From contig NZ_FNDS01000001.1 of assembly GCF_900099785.1 (NCBI RefSeq), positions 434,001 through 498,000 on the forward strand: 64,000 nt of DNA, written 5' to 3'. Position numbers and translations under genes: made by a program. Each line of letters starts with the position of its first letter. The first letter of the stretch is position 1. Shown piece after piece: positions 38,499 to 48,974 of the stretch. The notes under the pieces are model-generated. The model saw only the letters and a list, made by a program, of their open reading frames with translations. It did not search any database and was not told the DNA's origin. This stretch comes from Pseudomonas panipatensis. GTDB taxonomy: Bacteria; Pseudomonadota; Gammaproteobacteria; Pseudomonadales; Pseudomonadaceae.

Positions 38499-39155
38499 AT
38501 GGCTTTGCTGGATAAGGGGCTGAAACAGCGCATCGTGGGTGCCCTGGTGCTGCTGGCGCTGGCGGTGATCTTCCTGCCGATGCTGTTCAGCCGCGAGGAC
38601 GAGATGCGCCAGGTGGTGGTCGATGCCCCGGCCATGCCCAAGCCGCCGGCGATGCCTGCTGTCGACGTCCAGCCGACCGAAGTGCCGCAACCCCAGGCCG
38701 CCGATGCCGCTGCCGAGCAGGCGCCGGCCCAGGCTGTGCAACCCGCCCAGACGGCCGCCGTGCCAGTGCCCGGCACGCCAGTCGCCACGCCTTCGCGCAG
38801 CGCGTCCGCGCAGCCGGCCCAGCAAGCCCCGGCGACCGCCTCGCGGCCGGTGGCGCCACAGCCCCAGGTTGCCCAGACGCCCGCCGCGGCGGCGCAGCAC
38901 CTGGACGGGGATAATCTGTCGGTCAGTTGGTCGGTGCAGTTGGCCAGCCTTTCCAGCCGGGCGCGTGCCGAGGAACTGCAGAAATCGCTGCGCAGCCAGG
39001 GCTACAACGCCTACATCCGCAGCTTCGACGGCATGAACCGGGTCTTCGTTGGCCCGGTGATCGAGCGTGCCGAGGCCGACCGCCTGCGCGATCAGTTGGG
39101 CAAGCAGCAGAAGCTCAACGGTTTCGTCGTGCGCTTCCAGCCGGAGCGCGGCTGA
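38499..39155 (+). CDS. dedD: SPOR-domain cell-division protein (DedD-like)
   Basis: 218-residue inner-membrane protein with one N-terminal TM (VGALVLLALAVIFLPML, residues 12-28), a long Ala/Pro/Gln periplasmic linker and a C-terminal SPOR domain (WSVQLASLSSRARAEEL through FVVRFQ). The SPOR domain binds glycan strands stripped of peptides at the division septum. The start is ATG 38499 after AAAGGGGGA; GTG 38493 is two codons upstream. It lies 28 bases after folC and 91 before cvpA, the conserved folC-dedD-cvpA-purF order. Confidence 0.9.
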   Translation: MALLDKGLKQRIVGALVLLALAVIFLPMLFSREDEMRQVVVDAPAMPKPPAMPAVDVQPTEVPQPQAADAAAEQAPAQAVQPAQTAAVPVPGTPVATPSRSASAQPAQQAPATASRPVAPQPQVAQTPAAAAQHLDGDNLSVSWSVQLASLSSRARAEELQKSLRSQGYNAYIRSFDGMNRVFVGPVIERAEADRLRDQLGKQQKLNGFVVRFQPERG

Positions 39156-39246
39156 ATCGAATAACCGGCCCCGGACGCAACTGGGGCTCCGCTAAATCTT
39201 AGGGCTCTGCTAAAATGCGGGGCCTTTTTCGTTTCTGGGCCGCAAC

Positions 39247-39789
39247 GTGGCATTTACCTGGGTCGATTGGACGATGATCGCCATCATCGTCGTTTCCAGC
39301 CTGATCAGCTTGAGCCGCGGCTTCGTCAAGGAAGCCCTGTCCCTGCTCACCTGGATTGTCGCGGGCGCCGTGGCGTGGATGTTCGGCGGCGCGCTGTCCG
39401 AGCACCTCGCTCCGTACATTCAACTGCCCTCGGGGCGCGTCATCGCGGCCTGTGCGCTGCTTTTCATCGCCACCCTGCTGCTGGGGGCACTGGTCAATTT
39501 CCTCATCAGCGAACTGGTGCGGGTCACTGGCATGTCCGGTACCGACCGCGTGCTCGGCATGGCTTTCGGTGGTGCCCGTGGCGTCCTGCTGGTGGTACTG
39601 CTGGTCGGGCTGCTCAGCCTGGCGCCGGTGCAGCAGGATCCGTGGTGGCAGCAATCGGTGTTGCTGCCACACTTCCTGATCGTCGCCGACTGGTCGAAGA
39701 ACATCGTCCTCAATTTCGCCGGGCACTGGTTCGCCAGCGGCACGCTGGCACCGCCCGCGGGAATGGGGTCTTTGCTGCCCAGCCACTGA
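39247..39789 (+). CDS. cvpA: CvpA family inner-membrane protein
   Basis: 180-residue polytopic protein, named for colicin V production in E. coli. Four hydrophobic segments are visible near residues 6-22, 28-48, 63-85 and 102-122, with the conserved cytoplasmic loop SRGFVKEALSLLTWI. The start is GTG 39247 where the family N-terminus (A-F-T-W-V-D-W) begins. It precedes purF as usual. The molecular function remains unclear in the family; roles in envelope integrity are proposed. Confidence 0.9.
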   Translation: MAFTWVDWTMIAIIVVSSLISLSRGFVKEALSLLTWIVAGAVAWMFGGALSEHLAPYIQLPSGRVIAACALLFIATLLLGALVNFLISELVRVTGMSGTDRVLGMAFGGARGVLLVVLLVGLLSLAPVQQDPWWQQSVLLPHFLIVADWSKNIVLNFAGHWFASGTLAPPAGMGSLLPSH

Positions 39790-39891
39790 CGGCTGGGTGG
39801 GGGTGGCGCTCGGCGCCGCCCGACGCCGGACCCGAGGTCCGGCGGGAATGGATTTTTTGTTTAGCCTGAAACCAACTAGGGGTTGCGTCGC

Positions 39892-41397
39892 ATGTGTGGC
39901 ATCGTCGGTATCGTGGGCAAGTCGAACGTCAATCAGGCGCTCTATGATGCGCTCACCGTTCTCCAGCATCGCGGCCAGGACGCTGCCGGCATCGTCACCT
40001 GTCAGGACGACAGGCTCTACCTGCGCAAGGACAACGGCCTGGTCCGTGATGTCTTCCAGCAGCGTCACATGCAGCGTCTGGTGGGCAAGGTCGGCATCGG
40101 CCATGTGCGCTACCCGACCGCCGGCAGCTCCAGCTCGGCCGAGGCCCAGCCGTTCTACGTCAACTCGCCTTACGGCATCACCCTGGCGCACAACGGCAAC
40201 CTGACCAATGTCGAGCAACTGTCGCGCGAGATCTACGAATCCGATCTGCGCCACGTCAACACCAACTCCGACTCGGAAGTGCTGCTCAACGTCTTCGCCC
40301 ACGAGCTGGCGGTGCGCAACAAGCTGCAGCCGACCGAGGAAGACATTTTCGCCGCGGTTGCCGGTGTTCACGCCCGCTGCGTCGGCGGTTATGCGGTGGT
40401 GGCGATGGTCACCGGCTACGGCATCGTCGGTTTCCGCGATCCCAACGCCATCCGTCCGATCGTCTTCGGTCAGCGTCACACCGAGAACGGCGTGGAATAC
40501 ATGATCGCCTCGGAAAGCGTGGCCCTGGATGTCCTCGGTTTCACCCTGATCCGCGACCTGGCGCCGGGCGAAGCGGTGTACATCACCGAGGAAGGCAAGC
40601 TGTTCACCCGCCAGTGCGCGGCCAACCCGAAATACTCGCCGTGCATCTTCGAGCACGTCTACCTGGCGCGTCCGGACTCGAAGATGGACGGTGTCTCGGT
40701 GTACAAGGCACGCCTGCGCATGGGCGAGAAGCTGGCCGAGAAGATCCTCCGCGAGCGTCCGGATCACGACATCGACGTGGTCATCCCGATTCCCGACACC
40801 AGCCGCACCGCCGCGCTGGAACTTGCCAACCGGCTGGGCGTGAAGTTCCGCGAGGGCTTCGTCAAGAACCGCTACATCGGTCGTACCTTCATCATGCCGG
40901 GGCAGGCCGCGCGGAAGAAATCCGTGCGCCAGAAGCTCAATGCCATCGACCTGGAGTTCCGCGGCAAGAACGTCTTGCTGGTGGATGACTCCATCGTCCG
41001 CGGCACCACCTGCAAGCAGATCATCCAGATGGCCCGTGAAGCCGGGGCGAAGAACGTCTACTTCTGCTCCGCCGCGCCGGCCGTGCGTTACCCCAACGTC
41101 TACGGCATCGACATGCCGAGCGCCCACGAGCTGATCGCGCACGACCGCAGCACCGAGCAGGTCGCCGAGCTGATCGGCGCCGATTGGCTGATCTACCAGG
41201 ATCTGGCGGACCTGATCGATGCGGTCGGCGGCGGCAAGATCAAGATCGAGCATTTCGATTGTGCGGTCTTCGACGGCCAGTACGTCACCGGCGATATCGA
41301 CGAGGCCTATCTGAACCGGATCGAGCAGGCGCGCAACGATGCGTCCAAGGCCAAGGCCAACGCGGTCAGCGCCATCATCGATCTGTACAACGACTGA
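39892..41397 (+). CDS. purF: Amidophosphoribosyltransferase
   Basis: First committed step of purine synthesis: PRPP plus glutamine to phosphoribosylamine. The mature enzyme needs Cys as residue 1, so the start must be ATG 39892 (M-C-G-I-V-G), not the in-frame start nine bases upstream. The glutaminase half includes RYPTAGSSS, and the PRPP loop is [16 protein letters not shown] near residue 365. It has 501 residues. A hairpin CGCCGGAC/GTCCGGCG (39824-39844) followed by ATTTTTT precedes it and may attenuate cvpA-purF transcription. Confidence 0.97.
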   Translation: MCGIVGIVGKSNVNQALYDALTVLQHRGQDAAGIVTCQDDRLYLRKDNGLVRDVFQQRHMQRLVGKVGIGHVRYPTAGSSSSAEAQPFYVNSPYGITLAHNGNLTNVEQLSREIYESDLRHVNTNSDSEVLLNVFAHELAVRNKLQPTEEDIFAAVAGVHARCVGGYAVVAMVTGYGIVGFRDPNAIRPIVFGQRHTENGVEYMIASESVALDVLGFTLIRDLAPGEAVYITEEGKLFTRQCAANPKYSPCIFEHVYLARPDSKMDGVSVYKARLRMGEKLAEKILRERPDHDIDVVIPIPDTSRTAALELANRLGVKFREGFVKNRYIGRTFIMPGQAARKKSVRQKLNAIDLEFRGKNVLLVDDSIVRGTTCKQIIQMAREAGAKNVYFCSAAPAVRYPNVYGIDMPSAHELIAHDRSTEQVAELIGADWLIYQDLADLIDAVGGGKIKIEHFDCAVFDGQYVTGDIDEAYLNRIEQARNDASKAKANAVSAIIDLYND

Positions 41398-41410
41398 AGG
41401 AGAGCAGGGG

Positions 41411-42622
41411 ATGGCATGGGAATGGGATGCCGGGCGTCTGGACAGTGATCTCGAAGGCGTAGCCTTCGACACCCTGGCTGTGCGTGCCGGTCAGCAGCGG
41501 ACCCCGGAAGGCGAACACGGCGAAGCCCTGTTCACCACCTCCAGCTACGTATTCCGCAGCGCCGCGGACGCCGCCGCGCGCTTCGCCGGCGAGGTGCCGG
41601 GCAACGTCTATTCGCGCTACACCAACCCGACGGTGCGCACCTTCGAGGAGCGCATCGCCGCCCTGGAAGGCGCCGAGCAGGCCGTGGCCACCTCCACCGG
41701 CATGTCGGCGATTCTCTCGCTGGTGATGACCCTGTGCAGCGCTGGCGACCATGTGCTGGTGTCGCGCAGTGTGTTCGGTTCGACCATCAGCCTGTTCGAG
41801 AAGTACTTCAAGCGCTTCGGCGTCGAAGTCGACTACCCGCCGCTGAGCGACCTCAAGGCCTGGGAGGCCGCGGTCAAGCCGAACACCAAGCTGTTCTTCG
41901 TCGAGTCGCCGTCCAATCCGCTGGCCGAGCTGGTGGATATCGCCGCGCTGGCCGAGATCGCCCATGCCCATGGCGCGTTGCTGGCGGTGGATAACTGCTT
42001 CTGCACGCCGGCGCTGCAACAGCCGCTGAAGCTCGGCGCGGACGTGGTGATCCACTCGGCGACCAAGTACATCGACGGCCAGGGCCGCGCCATGGGTGGT
42101 GTGGTCGCCGGTCGTCGCGCGCAGATGGAAGGCGTGGTTGGCTTCCTGCGTACCGCCGGTCCGACGCTCAGCCCGTTCAATGCCTGGATCTTCCTCAAGG
42201 GCCTGGAAACCCTGCGCGTGCGCATGCAGGCGCATTGCGCCGCCTCCCAGCAGATCGCCGAGTGGCTGGAGCAGCAACCGGGTATCGAGCGCGTTTACTA
42301 CTCGGGTCTGGCGAGCCATCCGCAGCACGAACTGGCCAAGCGTCAGCAGAAGGGCTTCGGCGCGGTGGTCAGCTTCGAGGTGAAGGGCGACAAGGCCGCG
42401 GCCTGGCGTTTCATCGATGCCACCCGGATGATTTCCATCACCACCAACCTGGGTGACACCAAGACCACCATCGCTCACCCGGCGACCACCTCCCACGGCC
42501 GTCTATCGCCGCAGGAGCGCGCCAACGCCGGTATCCGCGACAACCTGATCCGCGTGGCGGTGGGCCTGGAAGACATCGACGACATCAAGAAGGATCTGGC
42601 ACGAGGTCTGGCGGCACTGTGA
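41411..42622 (+). CDS. metZ: O-succinylhomoserine sulfhydrylase
   Basis: PLP enzyme of the Cys/Met metabolism family that makes homocysteine directly from O-succinylhomoserine and sulfide, bypassing cystathionine. The PLP lysine is in [12 protein letters not shown] near residue 210. Also seen are [20 protein letters not shown] and STGMSAI. It has 403 residues from ATG 41411 with AAGGAGAG upstream; it lies 13 bases after purF. The metZ rather than metB call rests on the Pseudomonas purF-metZ arrangement. Confidence 0.95.
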   Translation: MAWEWDAGRLDSDLEGVAFDTLAVRAGQQRTPEGEHGEALFTTSSYVFRSAADAAARFAGEVPGNVYSRYTNPTVRTFEERIAALEGAEQAVATSTGMSAILSLVMTLCSAGDHVLVSRSVFGSTISLFEKYFKRFGVEVDYPPLSDLKAWEAAVKPNTKLFFVESPSNPLAELVDIAALAEIAHAHGALLAVDNCFCTPALQQPLKLGADVVIHSATKYIDGQGRAMGGVVAGRRAQMEGVVGFLRTAGPTLSPFNAWIFLKGLETLRVRMQAHCAASQQIAEWLEQQPGIERVYYSGLASHPQHELAKRQQKGFGAVVSFEVKGDKAAAWRFIDATRMISITTNLGDTKTTIAHPATTSHGRLSPQERANAGIRDNLIRVAVGLEDIDDIKKDLARGLAAL

Positions 42623-43389
42623 GCGATCTGGCTTCCATCATCGGCAACGGCAAGGTCGCGCTGGTTACCGGCGCGGCGCGTGGCATCGGCTTGGGCATCA
42701 GTGCCTGGCTGATCGCCGAGGGCTGGCAGGTGGTGCTGGTCGACCAGGACCGCGAGCGTGGCGGCAAGGTCGCCGAGGCGCTGGGAGAGAAAGCCTGGTT
42801 CGCTGCGCTGGACGTCGCGCAGGAGAGCCAGGTGGCGGTCACCATCGCCGAGGTGCTCGGGCAGTTCGGCCGCCTCGATGCGCTGGTCTGCAACGCCGCC
42901 ATCGCGCGGCCTGGCGCCACGCCGCTGGAGAGCCTGGCCCTCAGTGAGTGGAATCGCACCCTGGCGGTCAATCTCAGCGGTCCCATGCTGCTGGCCAAGC
43001 ACTGCGCGCCCTACCTGCGCGCGCACAACGGTTGCATCGTCAATATCGCTTCGACCCGCGCGCATCAGTCCGAGCGTCACTCCGAAGCCTATGCGGCGAG
43101 CAAGGGCGGATTGCTCTCGCTGACCCATGCGCTGGCTGCCAGCCTCGGCCCGGAAATCCGCGTGAATGCGGTCAGTCCCGGCTGGATCGACGCCCGCGAT
43201 CCCGGCGAGCGCGCCAGCGCGCCCTTGACCGAGCTGGATCATGACCAGCACACGGTCGGTCGTGTCGGCACCGTGGAAGATGTCGCGTCCCTGGTTGCCT
43301 GGCTGATCGGCGACAGCGCCGGTTTCATCACCGGTCAGGAGTTCGTCGTCGATGGCGGCATGACCCGCAAGATGATCTACCTCGATTGA
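42619..43389 (+). CDS. SDR-family oxidoreductase
   Basis: 256-residue classical short-chain dehydrogenase. The cofactor motif is [13 protein letters not shown], then [10 protein letters not shown]. The catalytic serine is in IASTRA and the tyrosine/lysine in YAASKGG near residue 157. The C-terminal [13 protein letters not shown] is typical. The GTG start overlaps the metZ stop (GTGA), so it is co-translated with MetZ. The substrate is unknown. An Asp at the end of beta-2 (VLVDQD) suggests NAD(H) preference. It ends in a strong terminator. Confidence 0.9.
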   Translation: MSDLASIIGNGKVALVTGAARGIGLGISAWLIAEGWQVVLVDQDRERGGKVAEALGEKAWFAALDVAQESQVAVTIAEVLGQFGRLDALVCNAAIARPGATPLESLALSEWNRTLAVNLSGPMLLAKHCAPYLRAHNGCIVNIASTRAHQSERHSEAYAASKGGLLSLTHALAASLGPEIRVNAVSPGWIDARDPGERASAPLTELDHDQHTVGRVGTVEDVASLVAWLIGDSAGFITGQEFVVDGGMTRKMIYLD

Positions 43390-43407
43390 GCGAGATGCAG
43401 GTGCAGC

Positions 43408-43435
43408 AGGGCGACCCGAACGGTCGCCCTTTTTC
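43408..43435 (+). terminator. Terminator after metZ-SDR operon
   Basis: AGGGCGACC (43408-43416), CGAAC, GGTCGCCCT (43422-43430), TTTTTC. A 9-bp perfect stem 18 bases after the stop. Confidence 0.9.
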
Positions 43436-43529
43436 TTTGCGTGTTCGGAGCGCGCAGCGCATCGGACGCCGCCGAACCGGCCAGGGCAGGGCGCTTCACT
43501 GATATTTTGAAAAAAACTCAATCAGGGCA

Positions 43530-43557
43530 TTGACTTAGGATTTGCCGTCGGTAGAAT
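43530..43557 (+). promoter_or_regulatory. Promoter of the tRNA-Val/Asp array
   Basis: TTGACT (43530-43535), 16-base spacer, TAGAAT (43552-43557), then the GC-rich discriminator GCGCCCC. It is preceded by an A-rich stretch (43508-43516). Same architecture as the tRNA-Asn and tRNA-Ala/Glu promoters. Confidence 0.82.
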
Positions 43558-43578
43558 GCGCCCCACTTCGAGAGTGAA

Positions 43579-43654
43579 GGGTGATTAGCTCAGCTGGGAG
43601 AGCATCTGCCTTACAAGCAGAGGGTCGGCGGTTCGATCCCGTCATCACCCACCA
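43579..43654 (+). tRNA. tRNA-Val (anticodon TAC)
   Basis: 76 bases with encoded CCA. It starts GGGTGATTAGCTCAG. The anticodon stem-loop TCTGCCTTACAAGCAGA shows TAC. The acceptor stem GGGTGAT/ATCACCC pairs fully. Confidence 0.97.
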
Positions 43655-43670
43655 ATCTCGCAAGTTACGC

Positions 43671-43747
43671 GCAGCGGTAGTTCAGTCGGTTAGAATACCG
43701 GCCTGTCACGCCGGGGGTCGCGGGTTCGAGTCCCGTCCGCTGCGCCA
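43671..43747 (+). tRNA. tRNA-Asp (anticodon GTC), copy 1
   Basis: 77 bases with encoded CCA. It starts GCAGCGGTAGTTCAG. The anticodon loop CTGTCAC between CCGGC and GCCGG gives GTC. The acceptor stem GCAGCGG/CCGCTGC pairs fully. Confidence 0.97.
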
Positions 43748-43865
43748 TTTTCCCCCTCTCCTGGAGTTCAGCCCCGAACTCGCCGCGACGTCGAGCCGCA
43801 AGCTCCGCTGCACGGGACAGGTGGAAGAGAAGCAACACCCTTGGACGGCAACGTCCAGCCGACGC

Positions 43866-43942
43866 GCAGCGGTAGTTCAGTCGGTTAGAATACCGGCCTG
43901 TCACGCCGGGGGTCGCGGGTTCGAGTCCCGTCCGCTGCGCCA
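43866..43942 (+). tRNA. tRNA-Asp (anticodon GTC), copy 2
   Basis: Identical by eye to copy 1, 195 bases downstream. The 118-base spacer between the copies holds no visible gene. The array terminator follows. Confidence 0.97.
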
Positions 43943-43948
43943 TATTCG

Positions 43949-43981
43949 AAGCCCTCAGGCAGAAATGCCTGGGGGCTTTTT
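43949..43981 (+). terminator. Terminator of the tRNA-Val/Asp array
   Basis: AAGCCCTCAGGCA (43949-43961), GAAA tetraloop, TGCCTGGGGGCTT (43966-43978), then TTT. A 13-bp stem with one T.G pair. Confidence 0.9.
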
Positions 43982-44173
43982 CGTTGTGCCCGGAAAATCT
44001 CCGCCAAGCCTTGCCGGCGCTTCAGCCGGCGGCCGGCTGCGTTCTGCCTGCCAGAGACTCCCCTTGCATCGAATCGGCCGCGAAAGAAACGGTCACGAAG
44101 CCGTTACTTTCGGTCCCTAGGATTTTTCTGAAGTCTTTGCTAAAAAGTGGATCGAACGGTCAGGAGAAAGCCA

Positions 44174-44260
44174 ATGGATGACTATCAGGAAGAACTGCTC
44201 GAACAACACCGTGCCGAAGAGGACGTGGTGGAGCCGGCGGACGACGCCACCGAAATGTGA
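44174..44260 (+). CDS. Small acidic ORF of 28 codons, function unknown
   Basis: Encodes a 28-residue, strongly acidic peptide starting M-D-D-Y-Q-E-E-L-L-E and ending D-D-A-T-E-M. AGGAG lies seven bases before the ATG, an excellent RBS for such a short frame. It begins 195 bases after the tRNA-Asp terminator; an A/T-richer stretch at 44108-44150 could hold a promoter. Its stop codon is immediately adjacent to the convergent AraC-family stop. I recall similar short acidic ORFs in other Pseudomonas but cannot verify this. No function is assigned. Confidence 0.5.
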   Translation: MDDYQEELLEQHRAEEDVVEPADDATEM

Positions 44261-45298
44261 TCAGGCGCTGTGCCGCTGGGCGCGGCGATATTCGCCCGGG
44301 GGTTGGCCGCTCCAGCGCTTGAAGGCCCGCTGGAAGGCTTCCGCCGAGGCGAAGCCGAGCAGGTAGGCGATCTCGCCGAAAGCCAGGTCGGTGTCGCGGA
44401 TGTAGATCATCGCCAGGTCGCGGCGCGTGTCGTTGAGGATGGCGCGGAACTGGGTGCCTTCCTCGGCGAGCTTGCGGCGTAGTGTCCAGGTCGGCAGCTT
44501 GAGGCGGGCGGCGACCTCTTCCAGGTCCGGCTCGCGGCCGTTGAGCAGCGGCCCCAGCAGTTGGGTCACGCGTTCGCGCAGGCTGCGCGTGCGGGTCAGC
44601 TGGTCCAGTTCCTTTTCACAGATTTGCTGCAGTTGCCGCCAGGTGCTCGGGCAGTGCTCGCGGTTGCCCAGCGCCAGGCTCGCCTGGTCCAGGCGCAGTT
44701 GGTTGGTGCCGGCGGAAAACTCCACCGGGCAGCCGAAGAACTCCTCGTAGCGAGCCGCGCAGTCGGGCGCCGGATATTCGATCTCGACCTTCTGCGCGCG
44801 TACCCGTTGCCCGGCGATGCGCTCCAGGTAGCTGATCCAGCCGGCCAGCACGGAATCCACCACGAAACGGTTGTAGGCGTTGTACGGGCTGATCGAGTAG
44901 AAGCGCAGCCAGGCGCCCGTGGTGTCTTCGGCGAGGCTGGAGCGGCCACGGTAGTTCTGGGCGTAGAGCGGCTCGAAGTCGATCAGCGCGCGGCTGGCGG
45001 CGCGCAGATTGGGCGCCAGGGCGGCGGTGACACCCGCCAGGCCGATCTGCTGGATGCGGCTGTGCTGGCCCATGCGCAGGCCCAGCGCGGGGTCGCCGCT
45101 GAGCTGGATGGCGGCATGGCCCAGGCGCATGTAGCGTGGGATCGACAGGCGCCCGCCGGGCTCGGCCAGGCGCGCCGGGTCCAGGCCGTATTGCAGCAGC
45201 AGGGCCTGGGGCGGCACGCCGCTGGCTTCCAGGGCGTCGGCCAGACCGTGGACGAAGCCCACCGAAAGATCGCCGAGACGCATACCGGGACGGCTCAT
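44261..45298 (-). CDS. AraC-family transcriptional regulator (Arabinose_bd-type N-domain)
   Basis: 345-residue activator-type regulator. The N-terminal ligand domain is of the kind found in OruR/ArgR-like Pseudomonas regulators (GLRMGQHSRIQQIGLAG). The C-terminal double HTH includes VAARLKLPTWTLRRKLAEEG and the signature IAYLLGFASAEAFQRAFKRW then GQPPGEYR. ATG 45298 has AGGTGAGCGAG upstream; GTG 45307 is possible. It follows the nitrilase gene on the same strand with almost no gap, so they form one unit, divergent from fadH. It probably controls fadH through the repeats at 46486-46521. Confidence 0.85.
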   Translation of the reverse strand: MSRPGMRLGDLSVGFVHGLADALEASGVPPQALLLQYGLDPARLAEPGGRLSIPRYMRLGHAAIQLSGDPALGLRMGQHSRIQQIGLAGVTAALAPNLRAASRALIDFEPLYAQNYRGRSSLAEDTTGAWLRFYSISPYNAYNRFVVDSVLAGWISYLERIAGQRVRAQKVEIEYPAPDCAARYEEFFGCPVEFSAGTNQLRLDQASLALGNREHCPSTWRQLQQICEKELDQLTRTRSLRERVTQLLGPLLNGREPDLEEVAARLKLPTWTLRRKLAEEGTQFRAILNDTRRDLAMIYIRDTDLAFGEIAYLLGFASAEAFQRAFKRWSGQPPGEYRRAQRHSA

Positions 45299-45307
45299 CT
45301 CGCTCAC

Positions 45308-46426
45308 CTAGAGCCAGAGATTGAGCAGGTGGGCGCCGGGTCCGTCGGTGGCCAACTGGTGCCCGCTGGCGTTGACCACCAGGCCGGGGCCGTCGCTGCC
45401 CAGGTCCCAGAGCTGGCCGCGCAGGAACACCGTGATGCCGGCGCGGGCGCCGCTCGTGGCCAGGCGTCCGGGCAGCGCCAGGCGCTCCCAGGCCTCGGCT
45501 TCGCTGAGCTGGCCGGGCTTGAGTTGCACGTCGGCCGGCGTGGCGCCACCGTTGTAGCCACGCCAGGGCTGGCGCCACTGGCCGTTGCCGCTGAGGAATG
45601 CCGGCACCGCCAGCAGTTCGACCTTGGCGGCGGCGAGCGCCGCATAGTTCAGCGGATACCAGCTGTCCGCGCAGATCAGCACGCCCAGGCGTCCGGCCGG
45701 GGTGTCCAGCACTTGCAGGTTGTCGCTGTGGCCGCCGCGGGTGAAGCCTTTCTCCGCGTCGCTCGGGAATACCTTGCGCTGTGGTTGGCCGAGCGGGCGG
45801 CCGTCGTTGCCGAAGACCAGGCTGACGTCGTAGAGCCGGCCATTGCCGGTGCGCAGCACGCCATCCTCGACCCAGGGGTTGGGCAGGACGATGGAGCCGG
45901 CCACCAGGGTCACGCCGAATTCCCGGGCCAGGCCGCCGAACAGCGTCTGGTAGTCGTGCGCCATGTCCACCGCCTTCATGCGGAACAGGGCGTCGGCGAG
46001 GCGCTCATCGCCCTTGGCGGCGAGCCAGCCGCGGGCCAGTTTCAGCGGATTGCTCACCGCCATCCAGTGCATGGCATCGCTCAGGCGCTCGGCGCTGTAG
46101 ACCTCCGGCTTTTCCCCGGCGGCGACCAGCCAGGTGCCGATGTGTTCGGGGAAGACCACCACCGTGCGCGGGCCCAGCAGGCCCTGGCCGCGGGCGTTTT
46201 CCAGGTAGGCGGCGAGCTTCAGGCGCAGGCGCTCCTGGCTCTGGTAGTCAGCGCTATAGAGTTCCGGCTGGATGCCCAGCAGATTGCCGCGCGCGGAGGG
46301 TTCGCCGACATTCAGCACCACCTGGCTACGCAGATCGGACAGGTAGTGCCCGACCGGGCGGCGTTCGGCCCAGCCGGCGTAACTGGCGAAGAGGGTGACC
46401 AGGATGAGGAAGATCAGCTTGCGCAT
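45308..46426 (-). CDS. Carbon-nitrogen hydrolase (nitrilase superfamily), possibly exported
   Basis: 372-residue nitrilase-fold protein. A hydrophobic N-terminus (LIFLILVTLFASYAGWA, residues 4-20) looks like a signal peptide or anchor. The Glu-Lys-Cys triad can be placed as VVFPEH (near 93), QPQRKVFPSD (near 215) and VLICADSWYP (near 251). Substrates of the family are amides or nitriles; the one here is unknown. It is transcribed just upstream of the AraC gene. Membrane attachment is inferred only from hydrophobicity. Confidence 0.82.
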   Translation of the reverse strand: MRKLIFLILVTLFASYAGWAERRPVGHYLSDLRSQVVLNVGEPSARGNLLGIQPELYSADYQSQERLRLKLAAYLENARGQGLLGPRTVVVFPEHIGTWLVAAGEKPEVYSAERLSDAMHWMAVSNPLKLARGWLAAKGDERLADALFRMKAVDMAHDYQTLFGGLAREFGVTLVAGSIVLPNPWVEDGVLRTGNGRLYDVSLVFGNDGRPLGQPQRKVFPSDAEKGFTRGGHSDNLQVLDTPAGRLGVLICADSWYPLNYAALAAAKVELLAVPAFLSGNGQWRQPWRGYNGGATPADVQLKPGQLSEAEAWERLALPGRLATSGARAGITVFLRGQLWDLGSDGPGLVVNASGHQLATDGPGAHLLNLWL

Positions 46427-46485
46427 GCGGGGCTCCGGGATTGGCTCTCAGGGTAGGGGAGAGTCGCTGGCTTGCCAAGCCGGCC

Positions 46486-46521
46486 TGTCACCTGCGATCA
46501 GTAAGTTGTCACTTTCGATCA
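46486..46521. promoter_or_regulatory. Tandem direct repeat, probable AraC-family operator for fadH
   Basis: TGTCACCTGCGATCA (46486-46500) and TGTCACTTTCGATCA (46507-46521): two 15-mers identical except for the central three bases, 21 bp apart (two helical turns). The second abuts the -35 of the fadH promoter. The TGTC half-site recalls the TGTCGC element of the AraC-family ArgR of P. aeruginosa. Confidence 0.7.
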
Positions 46522-46550
46522 TTGAGCGGGGCGGGGGCTCTGCTTAGAGT
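46522..46550 (+). promoter_or_regulatory. Putative fadH promoter
   Basis: TTGAGC (46522-46527), 17-base GC-rich spacer, TAGAGT (46545-46550). Both boxes are weak (4/6), as expected for an activator-dependent promoter, and the direct repeat touches the -35. A leader of about 140 bases precedes fadH. Confidence 0.6.
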
Positions 46551-46565
46551 CTGCTCAGGATCTGA

Positions 46566-48734
<2,169 letters not shown>

Positions 48735-48739
48735 GCGAC

Positions 48740-48771
48740 CCGGCCGGGACGCCCTCGGGTGTCCCGGCCGG
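48740..48771 (+). terminator. Strong hairpin after fadH, lacking a T tract
   Basis: CCGGCCGGGAC (48740-48750) and GTCCCGGCCGG (48761-48771): an 11-bp perfect GC-rich stem with 10-base loop, six bases after the stop. No T-run follows, so it may protect mRNA 3' ends or act with Rho rather than terminate alone. Confidence 0.5.
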
Positions 48772-48857
48772 CGAGGAAGCGGCGACCGGGTCACAGTTTC
48801 GCCCCGCCGCACGTCGCCCCGCGCGCAACGGGCGGGGTGACTGCCAACCCAATCACA

Positions 48858-48885
48858 TTGCCTGCGACATTTTTTCCCCTAGACT
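48858..48885 (+). promoter_or_regulatory. Putative promoter of the coiled-coil unknown gene
   Basis: TTGCCT (48858-48863), 16-base spacer with a T6 tract, TAGACT (48880-48885). It lies 90 bases before the ATG at 48975. Confidence 0.5.
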
Positions 48886-48974
48886 TGGCCCAGTAGCGGG
48901 CGTCCCATGTCCCGCCGCCGGCCCATGGCTGGCGCCACCCTGCCGATCCTATCCGCACCGTCAGAGGTCCAGCC

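Noticed and set aside
43671-43942. Possible attachment site at duplicated tRNA-Asp
   Set aside because: Both copies are full length with the same 5' and 3' ends; no integrase or foreign DNA between them.
43581-44120. 179-codon open frame through tRNA-Val and both tRNA-Asp genes
   Set aside because: Repeated peptide inside it is merely the translation of the two identical tRNAs; structured RNA genes explain the sequence.
44561-46456. 631-codon plus-strand frame over the AraC and nitrilase genes
   Set aside because: Both minus-strand genes have clear motifs; this frame has none.
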